Below, piece after piece: positions 54,163-63,862 of a stretch of DNA of 64,000 nt; within the stretch, counting starts at the first letter, position 1, and each line of letters begins with the position of its first letter. The notes beneath the pieces were generated by a model. The model had not been told where the DNA came from. It searched no databases and was given only the letters and a program-made list of their open reading frames with translations. The position numbers and the translations under genes were made by a program. Origin of the DNA: Pseudomonadota bacterium (GTDB lineage: Bacteria > Pseudomonadota > Gammaproteobacteria > UBA9214); assembly GCA_041395565.1 (NCBI GenBank), contig JAWLAI010000004.1, positions 310,001-374,000 on the forward strand. Reading direction: 5' to 3'.

Positions 54163-54735
54163 TCACCGCCTTTCCATCTCCACCGCCGCCCGCCGCCACA
54201 GGTCGTGGTTGTCGAGGAACAGCGTCAGCATCGACCACAGCCCGGTGACCAGCGCCAGCGCGAGTGCGAGCCAGGTCGGCGGCCGCAGTATGCCCACGGC
54301 GTCTGGCCAGCCCAGCCCGACCAGGGTTGTACCCACCGCGATCAGCTGAAACACCAGCTTCCACTTGTTCAGCTGCCCGGTGCTGATCACCACGCCCAGG
54401 CAGGGCGCCATGCTGCGGAAGCCCTGGACGGCGAATTCGCGCGCGAGCAGCAGCAATACCGCCCACAGCGGTATCCAGTCCGGGTGATGGCAGGACAGCC
54501 AGACCAGCAGCACATTGGCGAAGACCTTGTCGGCCAGCGGGTCGAGGAAGGTGCCGAGGTTGCCGGCGCAGCCCAGGCGCCGTGCGGCATAGCCGTCCAA
54601 TGCGTCGGTAAGGCTTGCGGCCAGGAACAGACCGAAGGACCAGAACGGCGCGGTGCCGGCGTCGAGCAGCCACAGCAGCGGGACCAGCAGCACCAGGCGC
54701 GACAGGGTGAGCAGATTGGGGATCCAGCAGGTCAT
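54163..54735 (-). CDS. pgsA: CDP-alcohol phosphatidyltransferase (PgsA-like)
   Basis: 190 residues, about six helices, carrying the family motif DGxxAR-x8-GxxxDxxxD as DALDGYAARRLGCAGNLGTFLDPLADK (about 44-70, longer segment by position). The N-terminus WIPNLLTLSRL and REFAVQGFRSMA resemble PgsA (phosphatidylglycerophosphate synthase). Substrate alcohol not proven. Divergent from the ATP-grasp gene. Confidence 0.82.
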   Translation of the reverse strand: MTCWIPNLLTLSRLVLLVPLLWLLDAGTAPFWSFGLFLAASLTDALDGYAARRLGCAGNLGTFLDPLADKVFANVLLVWLSCHHPDWIPLWAVLLLLAREFAVQGFRSMAPCLGVVISTGQLNKWKLVFQLIAVGTTLVGLGWPDAVGILRPPTWLALALALVTGLWSMLTLFLDNHDLWRRAAVEMERR

Positions 54736-54863
54736 GGGCGGTCCTCCGGCCGGTCCGGACAGTGTACTGCGTTCAGGCGGGTGTTGGCATGACGTCCGGC
54801 CCCGTTGGCGAGATCACCGGGACTCGCATAGAATCCGCCCGTCTCCGGCTACCGTCGTCGTGT

Positions 54864-55676
54864 ATGCAACTGGTTTCCTTCGATGCCCTGCGCACACTGA
54901 AACTGCCCCGCACCACCTTTATCAAACCCGAACGTCTGCTCGAACACCTGCCGGAGGTCCGCGCGGCCGACTGCTTGCTGTTTCCGCCCTACTGGCAGGT
55001 CAACGCCCTGGTCTACGGACTGCGCAAGCGCATCTTTCCCAGTCATGCCACCTACCTGCTGGGGCATGACAAGGTCGAGATGACCCGCGCCTTCCAGATG
55101 GTCGCACCCGCGCATGTACCGGAAACGCTGATCGAGGCCAACGACCCGGCCGGCATCGCCCGGGTGCTGGAACGGTTGCCGTTTCCGTTCGTGGCCAAGC
55201 TACCGCGCAGCAGCCAGGGCGAGGGCGTGTTCCTGGTTCGCGACCGCGCCGACTGGCAGCACTATCTGGCGCTGACACCGGTCATCTATGCCCAGGAATT
55301 CCTGCCCATCGACCGCGACCTCCGTATCGTCTACGTCGGTTCGCGCATCGTCGGCTGCTACTGGCGCCTGCAGGGTACGCAGGGGTTTCACAACAACCTC
55401 GCGCGCGGCGGCATCGTCGACCGCAGTCCGGTGCCCGAGGCGGCCCGGGTACTGGTCGAGCATGTGGCCGGTACGCTCGGCATCAACCACGCGGGTTTTG
55501 ATATCGCCATGGTCGATGGTCATCCTTACGTACTGGAATTCAACCGTCTGTTCGGCAACCGCGGATTGCAGGGTGCGAACGACCCGGTGCCTGAGGCTAT
55601 CTTGGAATATCTCGTTACGGCGCTGGGGCATCACGATCCCGGCGATCCGTCACGGCCGCTGCCGCTGGCGGTCTGA
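54864..55676 (+). CDS. ATP-grasp (RimK-like) protein
   Basis: 270 residues from the ATG at 54864. ATP-grasp pattern: FPFVAKLPRSSQGEGVFLV near 125-143, YAQEFLPIDRDLRIVYVGSRIVG near 160-182, HNNLARGGIVDRSPVP and HPYVLEFNRLFGNRGLQG near 225-242 with the Mg ligands Glu and Asn. It should ligate a carboxylate to an amine or thiol, substrate unknown. Not overlapping neighbours. Confidence 0.8.
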   Translation: MQLVSFDALRTLKLPRTTFIKPERLLEHLPEVRAADCLLFPPYWQVNALVYGLRKRIFPSHATYLLGHDKVEMTRAFQMVAPAHVPETLIEANDPAGIARVLERLPFPFVAKLPRSSQGEGVFLVRDRADWQHYLALTPVIYAQEFLPIDRDLRIVYVGSRIVGCYWRLQGTQGFHNNLARGGIVDRSPVPEAARVLVEHVAGTLGINHAGFDIAMVDGHPYVLEFNRLFGNRGLQGANDPVPEAILEYLVTALGHHDPGDPSRPLPLAV

Positions 55677-55896
55677 ACCGGCCGTAACCGCCGCATCCCG
55701 TCGATGGCAGGGTTGCCGCCGGCATCGGTGCGGCGCGCCGGCGCGGCCATACCGAGTCGTGAAATACTTTACCCATTTATATAAAGAAATAGGCCGGGCT
55801 ACCGACATACCTCCTGCAAGGTCCAATCAGGACTGTACATGACACATGGAGTTCATGCGCGCAGGCGCGACAACCGGACAGCGTGAGGACAGGATA

Positions 55897-56340
55897 ATGG
55901 CATATCTGACATGGGATCACGAACTGGATACCAAGATTCCGGTGATCGACAACCAGCATCGCCGCATCGTCGAGTACATCAACGAGCTACATGCGGCGAT
56001 CGAGCTCGGTGACCGCAAACAGGTCGGCCAGGTCGTGGAACAGCTGGTGGATTACACGTTATCCCATTTCGCCTTCGAGGAAGAGCTGATGGAGCAGGCC
56101 GGGTATGTATTCCTGTCAGCGCACAAGAAGGTGCACGGCATGTTCACCCGCAAGGTGTCAGAATACCAGCAGCGCTTCGAGCTGGGTGAGGATATCGGGC
56201 GCCAGTTGCTGACCACGCTGCGTACCTGGCTGATCAACCACATCAAGCGCGACGATGCCGACTACGCCGAAATCGTACGCATCGCCATGGAGCCGGGCTC
56301 GCACCAGAAGGCCGGTTTCTTCAAACGCCTGTTTGGCTGA
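55897..56340 (+). CDS. Bacteriohemerythrin
   Basis: 147 residues from the ATG at 55897. Diiron ligands all present: WDHE near 6-9, NQHRRIVEYINEL near 19-31, YTLSHFAFEEELM near 52-64, SAHKKVHGMF near 72-81 and NHIKRDDADY near 112-121. Binds oxygen reversibly; may deliver O2 or act as a sensor. RBS AGGATA region upstream and an AT-rich TATATAA at about 55778 may serve as promoter. Confidence 0.92.
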   Translation: MAYLTWDHELDTKIPVIDNQHRRIVEYINELHAAIELGDRKQVGQVVEQLVDYTLSHFAFEEELMEQAGYVFLSAHKKVHGMFTRKVSEYQQRFELGEDIGRQLLTTLRTWLINHIKRDDADYAEIVRIAMEPGSHQKAGFFKRLFG

Positions 56341-56422
56341 ACCGCTATCCCGTCCGGCAGGGCCGCCGCCGCGGCCCGCAGTACGCACACGCTTTCAATT
56401 CCACACCGTTGATTCATCCCGG

Positions 56423-56490
56423 GGACGCTGACATGCGGGCGTCCGACAGCTTAAGGGGGCGAGACCGAAAGCCGAGTAGGTCTCGTCCCC
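56423..56490. terminator. Two hairpins between convergent genes
   Basis: A 6-bp stem GGACGC/GCGTCC (56423-56428 with 56439-56444) is followed by a strong stem GGGGCGAGACC (56456-56466) pairing with GGTCTCGTCCCC (56479-56490, one bulged A) across a 12-nt loop. They lie between the hemerythrin and beta-helix stop codons. No T-run, so termination is a guess; a small structured RNA is also possible. Confidence 0.35.
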
Positions 56491-56537
56491 GCTTTCCATC
56501 CAGGGCAGGCTCGCACCTGCGCGTTCCCGCCCGGGCG

Positions 56538-58166
56538 TCAGAAGAGCAGCGGCGGGGCCGGCGGCGATTCACCCGTGACGCCGTGATTCTCGTAGGCGCC
56601 GATATCGAGGCCTGCGAGCGGGCGCGGCGTGTTGGAGAAGTCGCGCAGGATGCTGACGTTGCCGCCGAAGCGTGATCTGAAGCGTGTATTCAAATCGGCG
56701 AGCACCGCAGGCGCCTGGTCGATGCCGGCGCCACCTGGCAGCACGTGGAAATCCGCCGCAGCCGGATTTCTGAACATCGGATCGCCGATGAGGTTGCCGC
56801 TGCCGCCCGCTATTGCGTCGATATCCGCACCCGACGCCGTCGTGATGTGCGAGTTCCAGCGCACGGAGATCGCCCCGCCGTCGTTATAGAACAGATTGTT
56901 CGAGGCGCTCGACTGGGCCGCGGGGGCATCGTCGATATCGATCGAATCTCCGCTGATATGCGAGAGTATGTTGGCTTCCATGGTGATCTTCAGGTCGCCG
57001 GCCTCCCAGGGACCCTTGATGCCCGTTGCGGTATTGTGGATGGTGTTGAAGGCGGCAATGGCGGGTCCTTCGCCCGTGCGGCCGAACTCCAGACCCATCG
57101 CGGCGACGTCGTGTATGACATTGCCCAGCACGAAGCTGTTATAGGCTTCCTCGACCCGTATCCCCTTGTTCGAGTCATGGACGTGATTGAACAGGATCCA
57201 TACATGGTCGGGTCTGCCGTTGCTGCCGGCCAAGATCGACACGCCATCCGAACCGCTGGAGCCCGTCGTGCAGCCGGAGCCGTCGTCATAGCAGAATTTG
57301 ACGCCCGGGCTCGTCGGCCAGTGGTTGTACACCTCGTTCTGGGAGAGGATCACGCTGCTGCAGTATTTCAGGTCGATCCCGTTCTCGCGGTTGCCATGGA
57401 TCGTGTTGCCGCCGATATAGACGTGCGTCGGCGGGCTGGTGGCGCAGTCATGGCAGAACTGGATACCGTCGCCGCCGTTGTAGCTGAGGCGGTTGCCGAG
57501 GATCCACACGTGATGACTGCCCTCGGTAAGCACAATTCCGTGCATGTCATCACCCTGGTGATGATGGATGGCGTTGTCGTAGAGCGCGATATTGCTACCG
57601 CTGACCTGGATTCCGTTCGTGGTCGCGGCATTGCCTGCCACCTCGGAATTCCTGATCACGGCGTATTTCAGGTCCACGGTCTGGATGCGGGTGTTGCGCA
57701 GCGTGAAGCCGTCGAATACGAAATACGCGCCGTGTATCAGGGTCTTCACGGGGTCCTGCAGAACCGGGTGGTTGACGCCGTAGAGATACACCGGCCGGGT
57801 GACATTGCCGTTCAGCGTGAAGTTGGCATCACGGGCGAAGCGGTAGGGCCCCCCTCGGACCTCGGCCACGCTGCCGGCCGGCAGCGAAAGTGGTATGGTC
57901 AGCCGCGGTCGGTTCGGGTAGCCGTACGGATTGGCACTGTCGGTGGCATTGGCGGCGGTGTTGTCGATGTAGTAGTAGCCGGGCGCCTCGCCGGTCGGCC
58001 AGGCGGCGGGATGCGCCGGCAACGGCGCGTTGATGGGATTGCCGAGTGCGCTACCGAAATCGGGCGCCGGAATGCCGATCGGCATGTCGTAGGCATGGGC
58101 CGCCGCGCAACGCAGCAGCGCCAGCAGCAGTACCGCCATGCCGGGGAAGAATCTGTTAATCGTCAC
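56538..58166 (-). CDS. Secreted right-handed parallel beta-helix protein
   Basis: 542 residues. Signal peptide MAVLLLALLRCAAAHA preceded by nine residues if the GTG at 58166 is used (a GAGAGG Shine-Dalgarno supports it); ATG at 58139 is the alternative. The body is a series of short coils of NosD/pectate-lyase type (SNIALYDNAIHHHQGDDMHG, HVWILGNRLSYNGGDGIQF, VYIGGNTIHGNRENGIDL, SFVLGNVIHDVAAMGLEF), each giving rungs ending in Asn/Gly. Six cysteines lie close together at about 233-300. Carbohydrate binding or cleavage is possible; no catalytic triad was identified. Confidence 0.85.
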   Translation of the reverse strand: MTINRFFPGMAVLLLALLRCAAAHAYDMPIGIPAPDFGSALGNPINAPLPAHPAAWPTGEAPGYYYIDNTAANATDSANPYGYPNRPRLTIPLSLPAGSVAEVRGGPYRFARDANFTLNGNVTRPVYLYGVNHPVLQDPVKTLIHGAYFVFDGFTLRNTRIQTVDLKYAVIRNSEVAGNAATTNGIQVSGSNIALYDNAIHHHQGDDMHGIVLTEGSHHVWILGNRLSYNGGDGIQFCHDCATSPPTHVYIGGNTIHGNRENGIDLKYCSSVILSQNEVYNHWPTSPGVKFCYDDGSGCTTGSSGSDGVSILAGSNGRPDHVWILFNHVHDSNKGIRVEEAYNSFVLGNVIHDVAAMGLEFGRTGEGPAIAAFNTIHNTATGIKGPWEAGDLKITMEANILSHISGDSIDIDDAPAAQSSASNNLFYNDGGAISVRWNSHITTASGADIDAIAGGSGNLIGDPMFRNPAAADFHVLPGGAGIDQAPAVLADLNTRFRSRFGGNVSILRDFSNTPRPLAGLDIGAYENHGVTGESPPAPPLLF

Positions 58167-58602
58167 GCTTACCTCTCGAGTCAGCGGACAACCGGCGTTC
58201 AGCCGGCGCCAGCCGGGATGCGCGGTGATGGCTCAACCGCATTCCAGTATGCGTTGCGTAACCCCGACTTTCCGTGACCGATTATGGGAATCACACAGCG
58301 CAGTCAGCGGGGTCGGTGCCCCGCGTCAGGTGTCTCACTGGGTTGCCACGCATGGCGCCCACCGAGGCCATCGCAAGAATTGCGCCATACCCCGCTGCCG
58401 GGGTGAAATTCGATTGTTATCAGTTGCTTGGTGGCGGTGGGCGTTGCTGGGCCGTGTCTGCGGCGTCACTCAAGGGCGACACTGGTGCGGTGCCTGGAGC
58501 TAACTTGCGGAATATGAATGACTTCCGTTGTATCCAGATGGCAACAGGGCAGCCCCGGCGCGGTTGCCGGCCGCTGCCATGCCGCCGCACGGCCGCGGGA
58601 GC
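58167..58602. other. Intergenic stretch without a supported gene
   Basis: 436 bp between the divergently oriented start of the beta-helix gene and the stop of the antiporter gene. One short frame (58274-58651) overlaps the antiporter end and has no protein-like features. No RNA or repeat recognised. Confidence 0.5.
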
Positions 58603-60303
58603 TCAGGCGCGTGGATCGCGCCGCAACGCTGCATCGCGGGTACCGTCGTAATAGGCGTCGCGATACCTTGCCACGGTAGCGGCATTCTCCCCGGCATCGC
58701 CGCCTGATTGCTGCAGGGCAGCCTGGGCCAGCGCGATGCTTGCCTCCAGATTTTCGGACACGGCGACGCGCGCCCCGCGCGCCAGCAGCTGCCGGCAGCG
58801 TTCCTGGTCATGTCCGCGGGCCAGGATATCGAGGTGGGGGAAGGTGCCGTGGAGGGAGCCGACCAGTTGCTCGGTGAGCCGGAAGTCGTCGACCGAGACG
58901 ATGACCAGCCGTGCCTCACCGACGCCGAGACTTTTCAGCACCTGGGGCGCACGCGCATCGCCGTAGTAGACGGACCGCCCGGCGTCGCGCTCGCGGCGGA
59001 CGACATCGGCATTGAGGTCGATCGCTGCGTAGGTCACCCCGCGCATGTCCAGGATCTCGCCGACGCGGCGGCCGACCCGGCCGAAGCCGACGATGACGAT
59101 CGGGGCGGCAGTCACCGTGCCGTCCGGCAGCGCGCTGCGGCCGGCTGCCTGTGCGGCAGCCAGGCGGAACGCCCAGCCCGCCAGCGGGGGCGTCGCGAGC
59201 ATGCTGAGCACGACCGCGACCAGCAGCTGCTGGTACAGGGCCGGCTCCAGCAGCGCCGCATCATGTGCGACCGCGAACAGCACGAGGGCGAATTCGCCGC
59301 TTTGCCCGAGTACCAGGGCGATCGCCAGTGACGTCCGGGTCCCGAGCCCGAACAGACGTGCCAGCGGCCAGAGCAGCAAGGTCTTTGCCAGCATGAGCAA
59401 TGCAACCAGACCCAGGGAAAGCAGTGGCCGGGCGAACACCCGCTCAAGTTCGAGCGACATACCGATCGACATGAAGAACAGGCCAAGCAGCAGCCCCCGG
59501 AATGGCTGGATCTCGGCCATGACCTGGTGACGGAATTCCGAGTCGGCGATCAGCAGACCCGCCACGAACGCGCCCATGGCCATGGACAGTCCGATCTTCG
59601 TCATGAGCACCGCGATGCCGAGCACCAGCAGTACGGCCGAGGCGGTGAAGACCTCGGGAGAACCGTAGCGTGCCAGGCGCTGCAGCACGGGCTGCAGGAA
59701 ATAGCGACCGCCGAGTATGATCAGCGCCAGGAGCGCCAGCGCCTCGAGCAGGGCCAGCCCGATATCCGCTTCGATGGCCAGATCCGGCAGCGCCAGCAGC
59801 GAGGCGAGGGCGAGCAGGGGCACCACGGCAAGATCCTGGAACAGCAGGATGGCCAGTGAGGTGCGCCCGTAGTCGCGCTCCAGCTGCTTCTGCTCGGTCA
59901 GCAGCTGCAGGACGAATGCGGTCGAGGAGAGCGCCAGGGCCGGACCGATCAGGATGGCCGCACGCAGGTCGAGTTCGAACAGCAAGTGCGCCACGGCGGC
60001 CAGCAGGGTACCGGTGACCACGACCTGCAGGGTCCCGAGACCGAACACCATGCGACGCATCTGCCACAAACGTGCCGGCCTGAGTTCGATGCCGATGACG
60101 AACAGCAGCAATACGACACCGAGTTCGGCGAGATGGCCGATTTCGGCACGATTGTGGATCAGGCCGAATGCCGAAGGTCCCACCACCATCCCGGCGACGA
60201 GAAAGCCGGGCACGGTACCCAGGCCGGCGATGCGTGCCAGCGGTACCGCGATCACGGCCGCGGTCAGCATGATGATGATGTCGGTGAGGTAGGCCGGATT
60301 CAT
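58603..60303 (-). CDS. CPA2 cation:proton antiporter with TrkA-N (RCK) domain
   Basis: 566 residues. Residues 1-390 form about 12 helices with Kef/YbaL-type motifs (GTVPGFLVAGMVVGPSAFG, FVIGIELRPARLWQMRR, GPALALSSTAFVLQLL, GRTSLAILLFQDLAVVPLLAL, FFMSIGMSLEL, LALVLGQSGEFALVLF). Residues about 408-530 are the cytosolic RCK domain with IVIVGFGRVGRRVGEIL. Likely K+ efflux or Na+(K+)/H+ exchange. No glutathione-site signature was checked. It follows the hemerythrin-like gene after its terminator. Confidence 0.9.
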   Translation of the reverse strand: MNPAYLTDIIIMLTAAVIAVPLARIAGLGTVPGFLVAGMVVGPSAFGLIHNRAEIGHLAELGVVLLLFVIGIELRPARLWQMRRMVFGLGTLQVVVTGTLLAAVAHLLFELDLRAAILIGPALALSSTAFVLQLLTEQKQLERDYGRTSLAILLFQDLAVVPLLALASLLALPDLAIEADIGLALLEALALLALIILGGRYFLQPVLQRLARYGSPEVFTASAVLLVLGIAVLMTKIGLSMAMGAFVAGLLIADSEFRHQVMAEIQPFRGLLLGLFFMSIGMSLELERVFARPLLSLGLVALLMLAKTLLLWPLARLFGLGTRTSLAIALVLGQSGEFALVLFAVAHDAALLEPALYQQLLVAVVLSMLATPPLAGWAFRLAAAQAAGRSALPDGTVTAAPIVIVGFGRVGRRVGEILDMRGVTYAAIDLNADVVRRERDAGRSVYYGDARAPQVLKSLGVGEARLVIVSVDDFRLTEQLVGSLHGTFPHLDILARGHDQERCRQLLARGARVAVSENLEASIALAQAALQQSGGDAGENAATVARYRDAYYDGTRDAALRRDPRA

Positions 60304-60378
60304 CGGTCTGGCAGGGATAGGCGGTCAGTATCCCTGCTGTTTGCAGGCGCCCTCGGATACGCTTCCCGGGGCATGACG

Positions 60379-60405
60379 AAAAAGGGTACCCCCTGGGGTA
60401 CCCTT
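60379..60405 (-). terminator. Intrinsic terminator of the hemerythrin-like gene
   Basis: On the minus strand a near-perfect hairpin (AAGGGTACC with GGTACCCTT) is followed directly by TTTTT (plus-strand A run 60379-60383). This is a classic intrinsic terminator 20 bp after the 60425-60874 stop codon, so the antiporter gene is transcribed separately. Confidence 0.8.
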
Positions 60406-60424
60406 GCGTCGCACTGGTGCAGGT

Positions 60425-60874
60425 TCAACCCGCCTTTTTCATGTCGCCGCTGAGTTCGCGCACCAGGGGATAGAGTTTTTCCGTCTCGTTCTGGATGCGC
60501 TCGAGTATGAGCTCGAACAGCTCCCCGGATTCCTTGAGGAAGAGCTCGTAGTCGCCGACGGCCAGCGTATCGCTCTTCTTCCTGGGGCACCAGTCCTTCA
60601 TGTAGGCGGCCATGATGCGCTTGATCTCCTGCGACCCGGACATGAAATTCCGTGCCATCTTCTGGATCTCGTGGTCGTCGTGCGTCAGCAGTTTGCTGTA
60701 GAGATTCTGGTCGACCAAGTCGATATGCTCCTTGACCTTGTCGGTATAGCGGTGGAACAGTTCGCAGCAGGCTGCCGTGTCGCACATCGAACGTTCCTTG
60801 AACAGGTAGAGCAGGACGTTGGAGAGTTCAGTGATGGTGTGGTTTTCGCTATGCAGCTCATCGTAGGTGATCAT
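60425..60874 (-). CDS. Hemerythrin-like (HHE) protein
   Basis: 149 residues, helical throughout. Ligand-like positions: LHSENHTITEL near 7-17, CELFHRYTDKVKEHIDLVDQNLY near 37-59 and THDDHEIQKMARNF near 64-77. Three cysteines (SMCDTAACC) near 31-37 and CPR near 96. Divergent from a typical bacteriohemerythrin, so metal binding is likely but unproven. RBS GAAGGATT precedes the ATG. Confidence 0.78.
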   Translation of the reverse strand: MITYDELHSENHTITELSNVLLYLFKERSMCDTAACCELFHRYTDKVKEHIDLVDQNLYSKLLTHDDHEIQKMARNFMSGSQEIKRIMAAYMKDWCPRKKSDTLAVGDYELFLKESGELFELILERIQNETEKLYPLVRELSGDMKKAG

Positions 60875-61265
60875 GATCTGAATCCTTCATTGCGCCCCCC
60901 CGCAGAGGCAGTTGGTGTTGGCGGGATCGCATCTTGCGTAACCCAAGCATAACCCGTTAGCCATCCGTGCATCCACCTCCCGCGGGCGTGGACCGTGGCA
61001 TCCCGACCGGTACGGATGCCGCGCATGTCGCTGCATGCGGCTGGAACCGGCGCATTAACCCGGGCACCGTGCAACGGGAAAAATGACAAGACGCAAATAC
61101 CGGCCGCTCGATGCCTGCCCGCCGGGGCGGCCGGGATGGCGCGGCAGACCGGCGGCGCCGGCCGCATGTTTTTGCAGATTTTCCGCTAAATCATAAACTT
61201 GTTTAAGGGCGCGCCGGGTCGATTCAGGCTATAGTAAGGCAATTCATGAACCGGGCCGGGCCTGC
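60875..61265. other. Divergent intergenic stretch upstream of the GGDEF-EAL gene
   Basis: 391 bp separating the hemerythrin-like and GGDEF-EAL starts. Plus-strand sequence is AT-richer near 61165-61210, the probable promoter zone. No further gene or RNA seen. Confidence 0.5.
61194..61220 (+). promoter_or_regulatory. Sigma-28 (FliA)-like promoter candidate
   Basis: TAAACTTG, 11-bp spacer, GCCGGGTC. The first element matches six of eight positions of TAAAGTTT and the second the GCCG core of GCCGATAA, with the correct spacing, 45 bp before the GGDEF-EAL start. By-eye match; the weak second element makes it tentative. Confidence 0.3.
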
Positions 61266-63578
61266 ATGCGCAAACCGCTGAAGATCAATCTGCTGAACGG
61301 TCTGGTCGTCGCGATCGTCCTGCTCGGGCTGATCAGCGTGGTGACCGTGATCATGAACGCGCGCACCTACCGCGAGCTGGCATTCAACTTCCAGCGCCAG
61401 TACATGACCCAGCTGATCGCGGCCGAAGCCAACACCCTGCTGGCCGACAATGCCGAACAGATGCGGCGCATGGGGTTGAGCATCCAGTCGGATGCAGACT
61501 TTCGGGCGGCCTTCGATGCGCGCGCGGACAGCACGCTGGCCGCCGTGCTGGAGGCGCAGTATTACCGGGCGCCGGTGACATCCAACTTGGTCAACGCCGT
61601 CGGTATCTATGTCTACGATGCCGATTTCAACCTGCTGGCAGTAGCCATGCGCAGCGACAGCAGCCTGTCGGACGATGCCATCATCTGCCCCGACCTGATC
61701 ACCAAGGCGCGCATCCGCGAGGGCGCGCGCCGTCTCAAACCGCTGCACGAGCTCTGCCTGCAGGATGACATCCCCTACCAGGCGGCGATTGCACCGGTCG
61801 GCGGGCTGGTGCCGCGCGGCTATCTGCAGGTCGTCGCCGACCCGCTGCCGGCGCTGGAACAGCTCGATGCGCATCTCAAGATGCCGGTGCGCATCAGCCG
61901 TATCGACGGCACGGTCCAGTATGCCGCGAGCGGCTGGTCGGAGGACGTCTCCGCCAATTTCGTCCAGTCCGCCTACACGCTGACGACCGACAACTCCAGG
62001 CCGGCGCTCGAGATCGTGGCGGCGCGCAATGCGGATGCGCTGGTGCTGCAGATCGAACGCACCAACCGCGGTCTCCTGATCACGGTCGTGCTGGTATTGC
62101 TGACGACCGTGCTGCTGGCACTGCTGCTGGTGAACTATTCTGTGTTCCGGCCGTTGCACAACCTGCGCCAACGCGTGCGCGAAGAGTGGGCGCGCAGCGT
62201 CGACGGCGAACATGCGGCGGCCGTTCCGGGCATGACCGGCCCCACGACCTTCCATGCCCTCGGCGAACTCTACGAGACGCTGCACGACCTGGCCATACGC
62301 GACCCGCTCACCGGTACCTACAACCGCGCCCTGCTGGAGGACCGCCTGATGCAGGTGATCGCGGAACACCGCCGTAACCCCGGTGTGGCCGCCGTCCTGC
62401 TGATCGACATGGTGCGCTTCAAATACGTCAACGACATGCTTGGCCACCATATCGGCGACATCCTGCTCAAGGACGTGGTCGGACGCATCGCGGACGTACT
62501 GCGCGAATCGGATACCCTGGCGCGGCTGGGCGGTGACGAGTTCGTCATCGTGCTGCCGGGAACCGACGCGGATCAGGCCGTGCAGGTCGCGCACAAGATC
62601 ATCAAATCGATGAAGCATCATTTCGAGGTCAGGGAGCACAAGATCTTCGCCGCCGTGACCATCGGCATCGCGCTGACGCCTCAGCATGGCACGGATGTGG
62701 ATACCCTGCTGCGCAATGCGGACTACGCCATGTATACGGCCAAGGCCCTCAAACAGGGCTGTGCGGTGTACGATCCCTCGACCACCGAGGATGTCGATGT
62801 CGCGCGCATGACGCTGGATGGCGTGCTGAACCATGACATCAGCCGCAACGACCTGTTCCTGGTCTACCAGCCGGTCATCGAGTTCGCGACCGGCCGCATC
62901 AGCTATCTCGAGGCACTGCTGCGCTGGCGCAAGCCCGACGGCAACATCCTGCTGCCGGACACCTTCATTCGTGTGGCCGAGCAGAGCGGGCTGATCCGGC
63001 AGCTTTCGGAATGGGTCATCGAAACGGCCTGCCGCGAGCTGGCCCTGCTGCGGGAGGACAATCACGACCTGCGCACGGGCATCAACCTGTCCATGCACAA
63101 TCTGCACGATTTCAACCTGATCACGCGCATCCGCGATGCCCTGCAGCGTCACCACGTGGCGCCCGATGCCCTGCTGCTCGAGATCACCGAGACCGGCGTG
63201 ATGCTCGATCCGGAGCAGGTCATCGAGACGCTGCGCCAGCTGGCGGCGCTCGGACTGCGGCTGTCGATCGACGATTTCGGTACCGGCCATTCCTCGCTGG
63301 TCTACCTCAAGCGCCTGCCGGTACATACGCTCAAGGTGGACAAGTCATTCGTGGCCGAGATGGATTCCGACGAGGAAAACGCCTCCATCGTCCGGGCCAC
63401 TATCGATCTGGCGCACAACCTCGGCCTCACGGTGACTGCGGAGGGCGTGGAAACGCGTGCCGTATACGAACGCCTGCAGGGTATGGGGTGCGACTACTAT
63501 CAGGGGTATTATACGGGCAGGCCCATGACGCTGAAGGAGGTGCTGCAGTGGCTGGAAAGCCGGCACCGGGCCTGGTAG
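61266..63578 (+). CDS. Membrane-bound GGDEF-EAL cyclic di-GMP enzyme
   Basis: 770 residues. TM1 about 9-31; a periplasmic sensor region of about 240 residues (no named domain recognised); TM2 about 273-295; GGDEF domain with an intact LGGDEF at 421-426 and inhibitory I-site RESD five residues before it; EAL domain with EALLRW (549-554), NLS, EITETG, DDFGTGHSS, LKVDKSF, AEGVETR and QGYYTGRPM. Both active sites appear complete, so it could make and break c-di-GMP. The promoter candidate nearby is sigma-28-like. Confidence 0.95.
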   Translation: MRKPLKINLLNGLVVAIVLLGLISVVTVIMNARTYRELAFNFQRQYMTQLIAAEANTLLADNAEQMRRMGLSIQSDADFRAAFDARADSTLAAVLEAQYYRAPVTSNLVNAVGIYVYDADFNLLAVAMRSDSSLSDDAIICPDLITKARIREGARRLKPLHELCLQDDIPYQAAIAPVGGLVPRGYLQVVADPLPALEQLDAHLKMPVRISRIDGTVQYAASGWSEDVSANFVQSAYTLTTDNSRPALEIVAARNADALVLQIERTNRGLLITVVLVLLTTVLLALLLVNYSVFRPLHNLRQRVREEWARSVDGEHAAAVPGMTGPTTFHALGELYETLHDLAIRDPLTGTYNRALLEDRLMQVIAEHRRNPGVAAVLLIDMVRFKYVNDMLGHHIGDILLKDVVGRIADVLRESDTLARLGGDEFVIVLPGTDADQAVQVAHKIIKSMKHHFEVREHKIFAAVTIGIALTPQHGTDVDTLLRNADYAMYTAKALKQGCAVYDPSTTEDVDVARMTLDGVLNHDISRNDLFLVYQPVIEFATGRISYLEALLRWRKPDGNILLPDTFIRVAEQSGLIRQLSEWVIETACRELALLREDNHDLRTGINLSMHNLHDFNLITRIRDALQRHHVAPDALLLEITETGVMLDPEQVIETLRQLAALGLRLSIDDFGTGHSSLVYLKRLPVHTLKVDKSFVAEMDSDEENASIVRATIDLAHNLGLTVTAEGVETRAVYERLQGMGCDYYQGYYTGRPMTLKEVLQWLESRHRAW

Positions 63579-63862
63579 CAGGGCCTTGTAAGGTTGTTGA
63601 TTTGAGAGAATTTTCGGTGCTGATTCTGGCCTGGTCCCGGGCTGCGGTGCACAGCCGCCGCCGGACGGGCAGGCCGGGTATGACAGGGTGGACCCGTGCG
63701 CGCGGGCACGGGCAGGCGCCGACCGGCGCGCTGCGGGCAGGGCATGACGACGCCCGCGGCTAGATCAGCAGGCAAAGTAACACGATCCGGGCTGGCGGAA
63801 GACCATGCCGTCCGGGCAGACAGGCTAGGTGCCGCGCCCCGTGCAGGCCGCGGAATCGGGAC

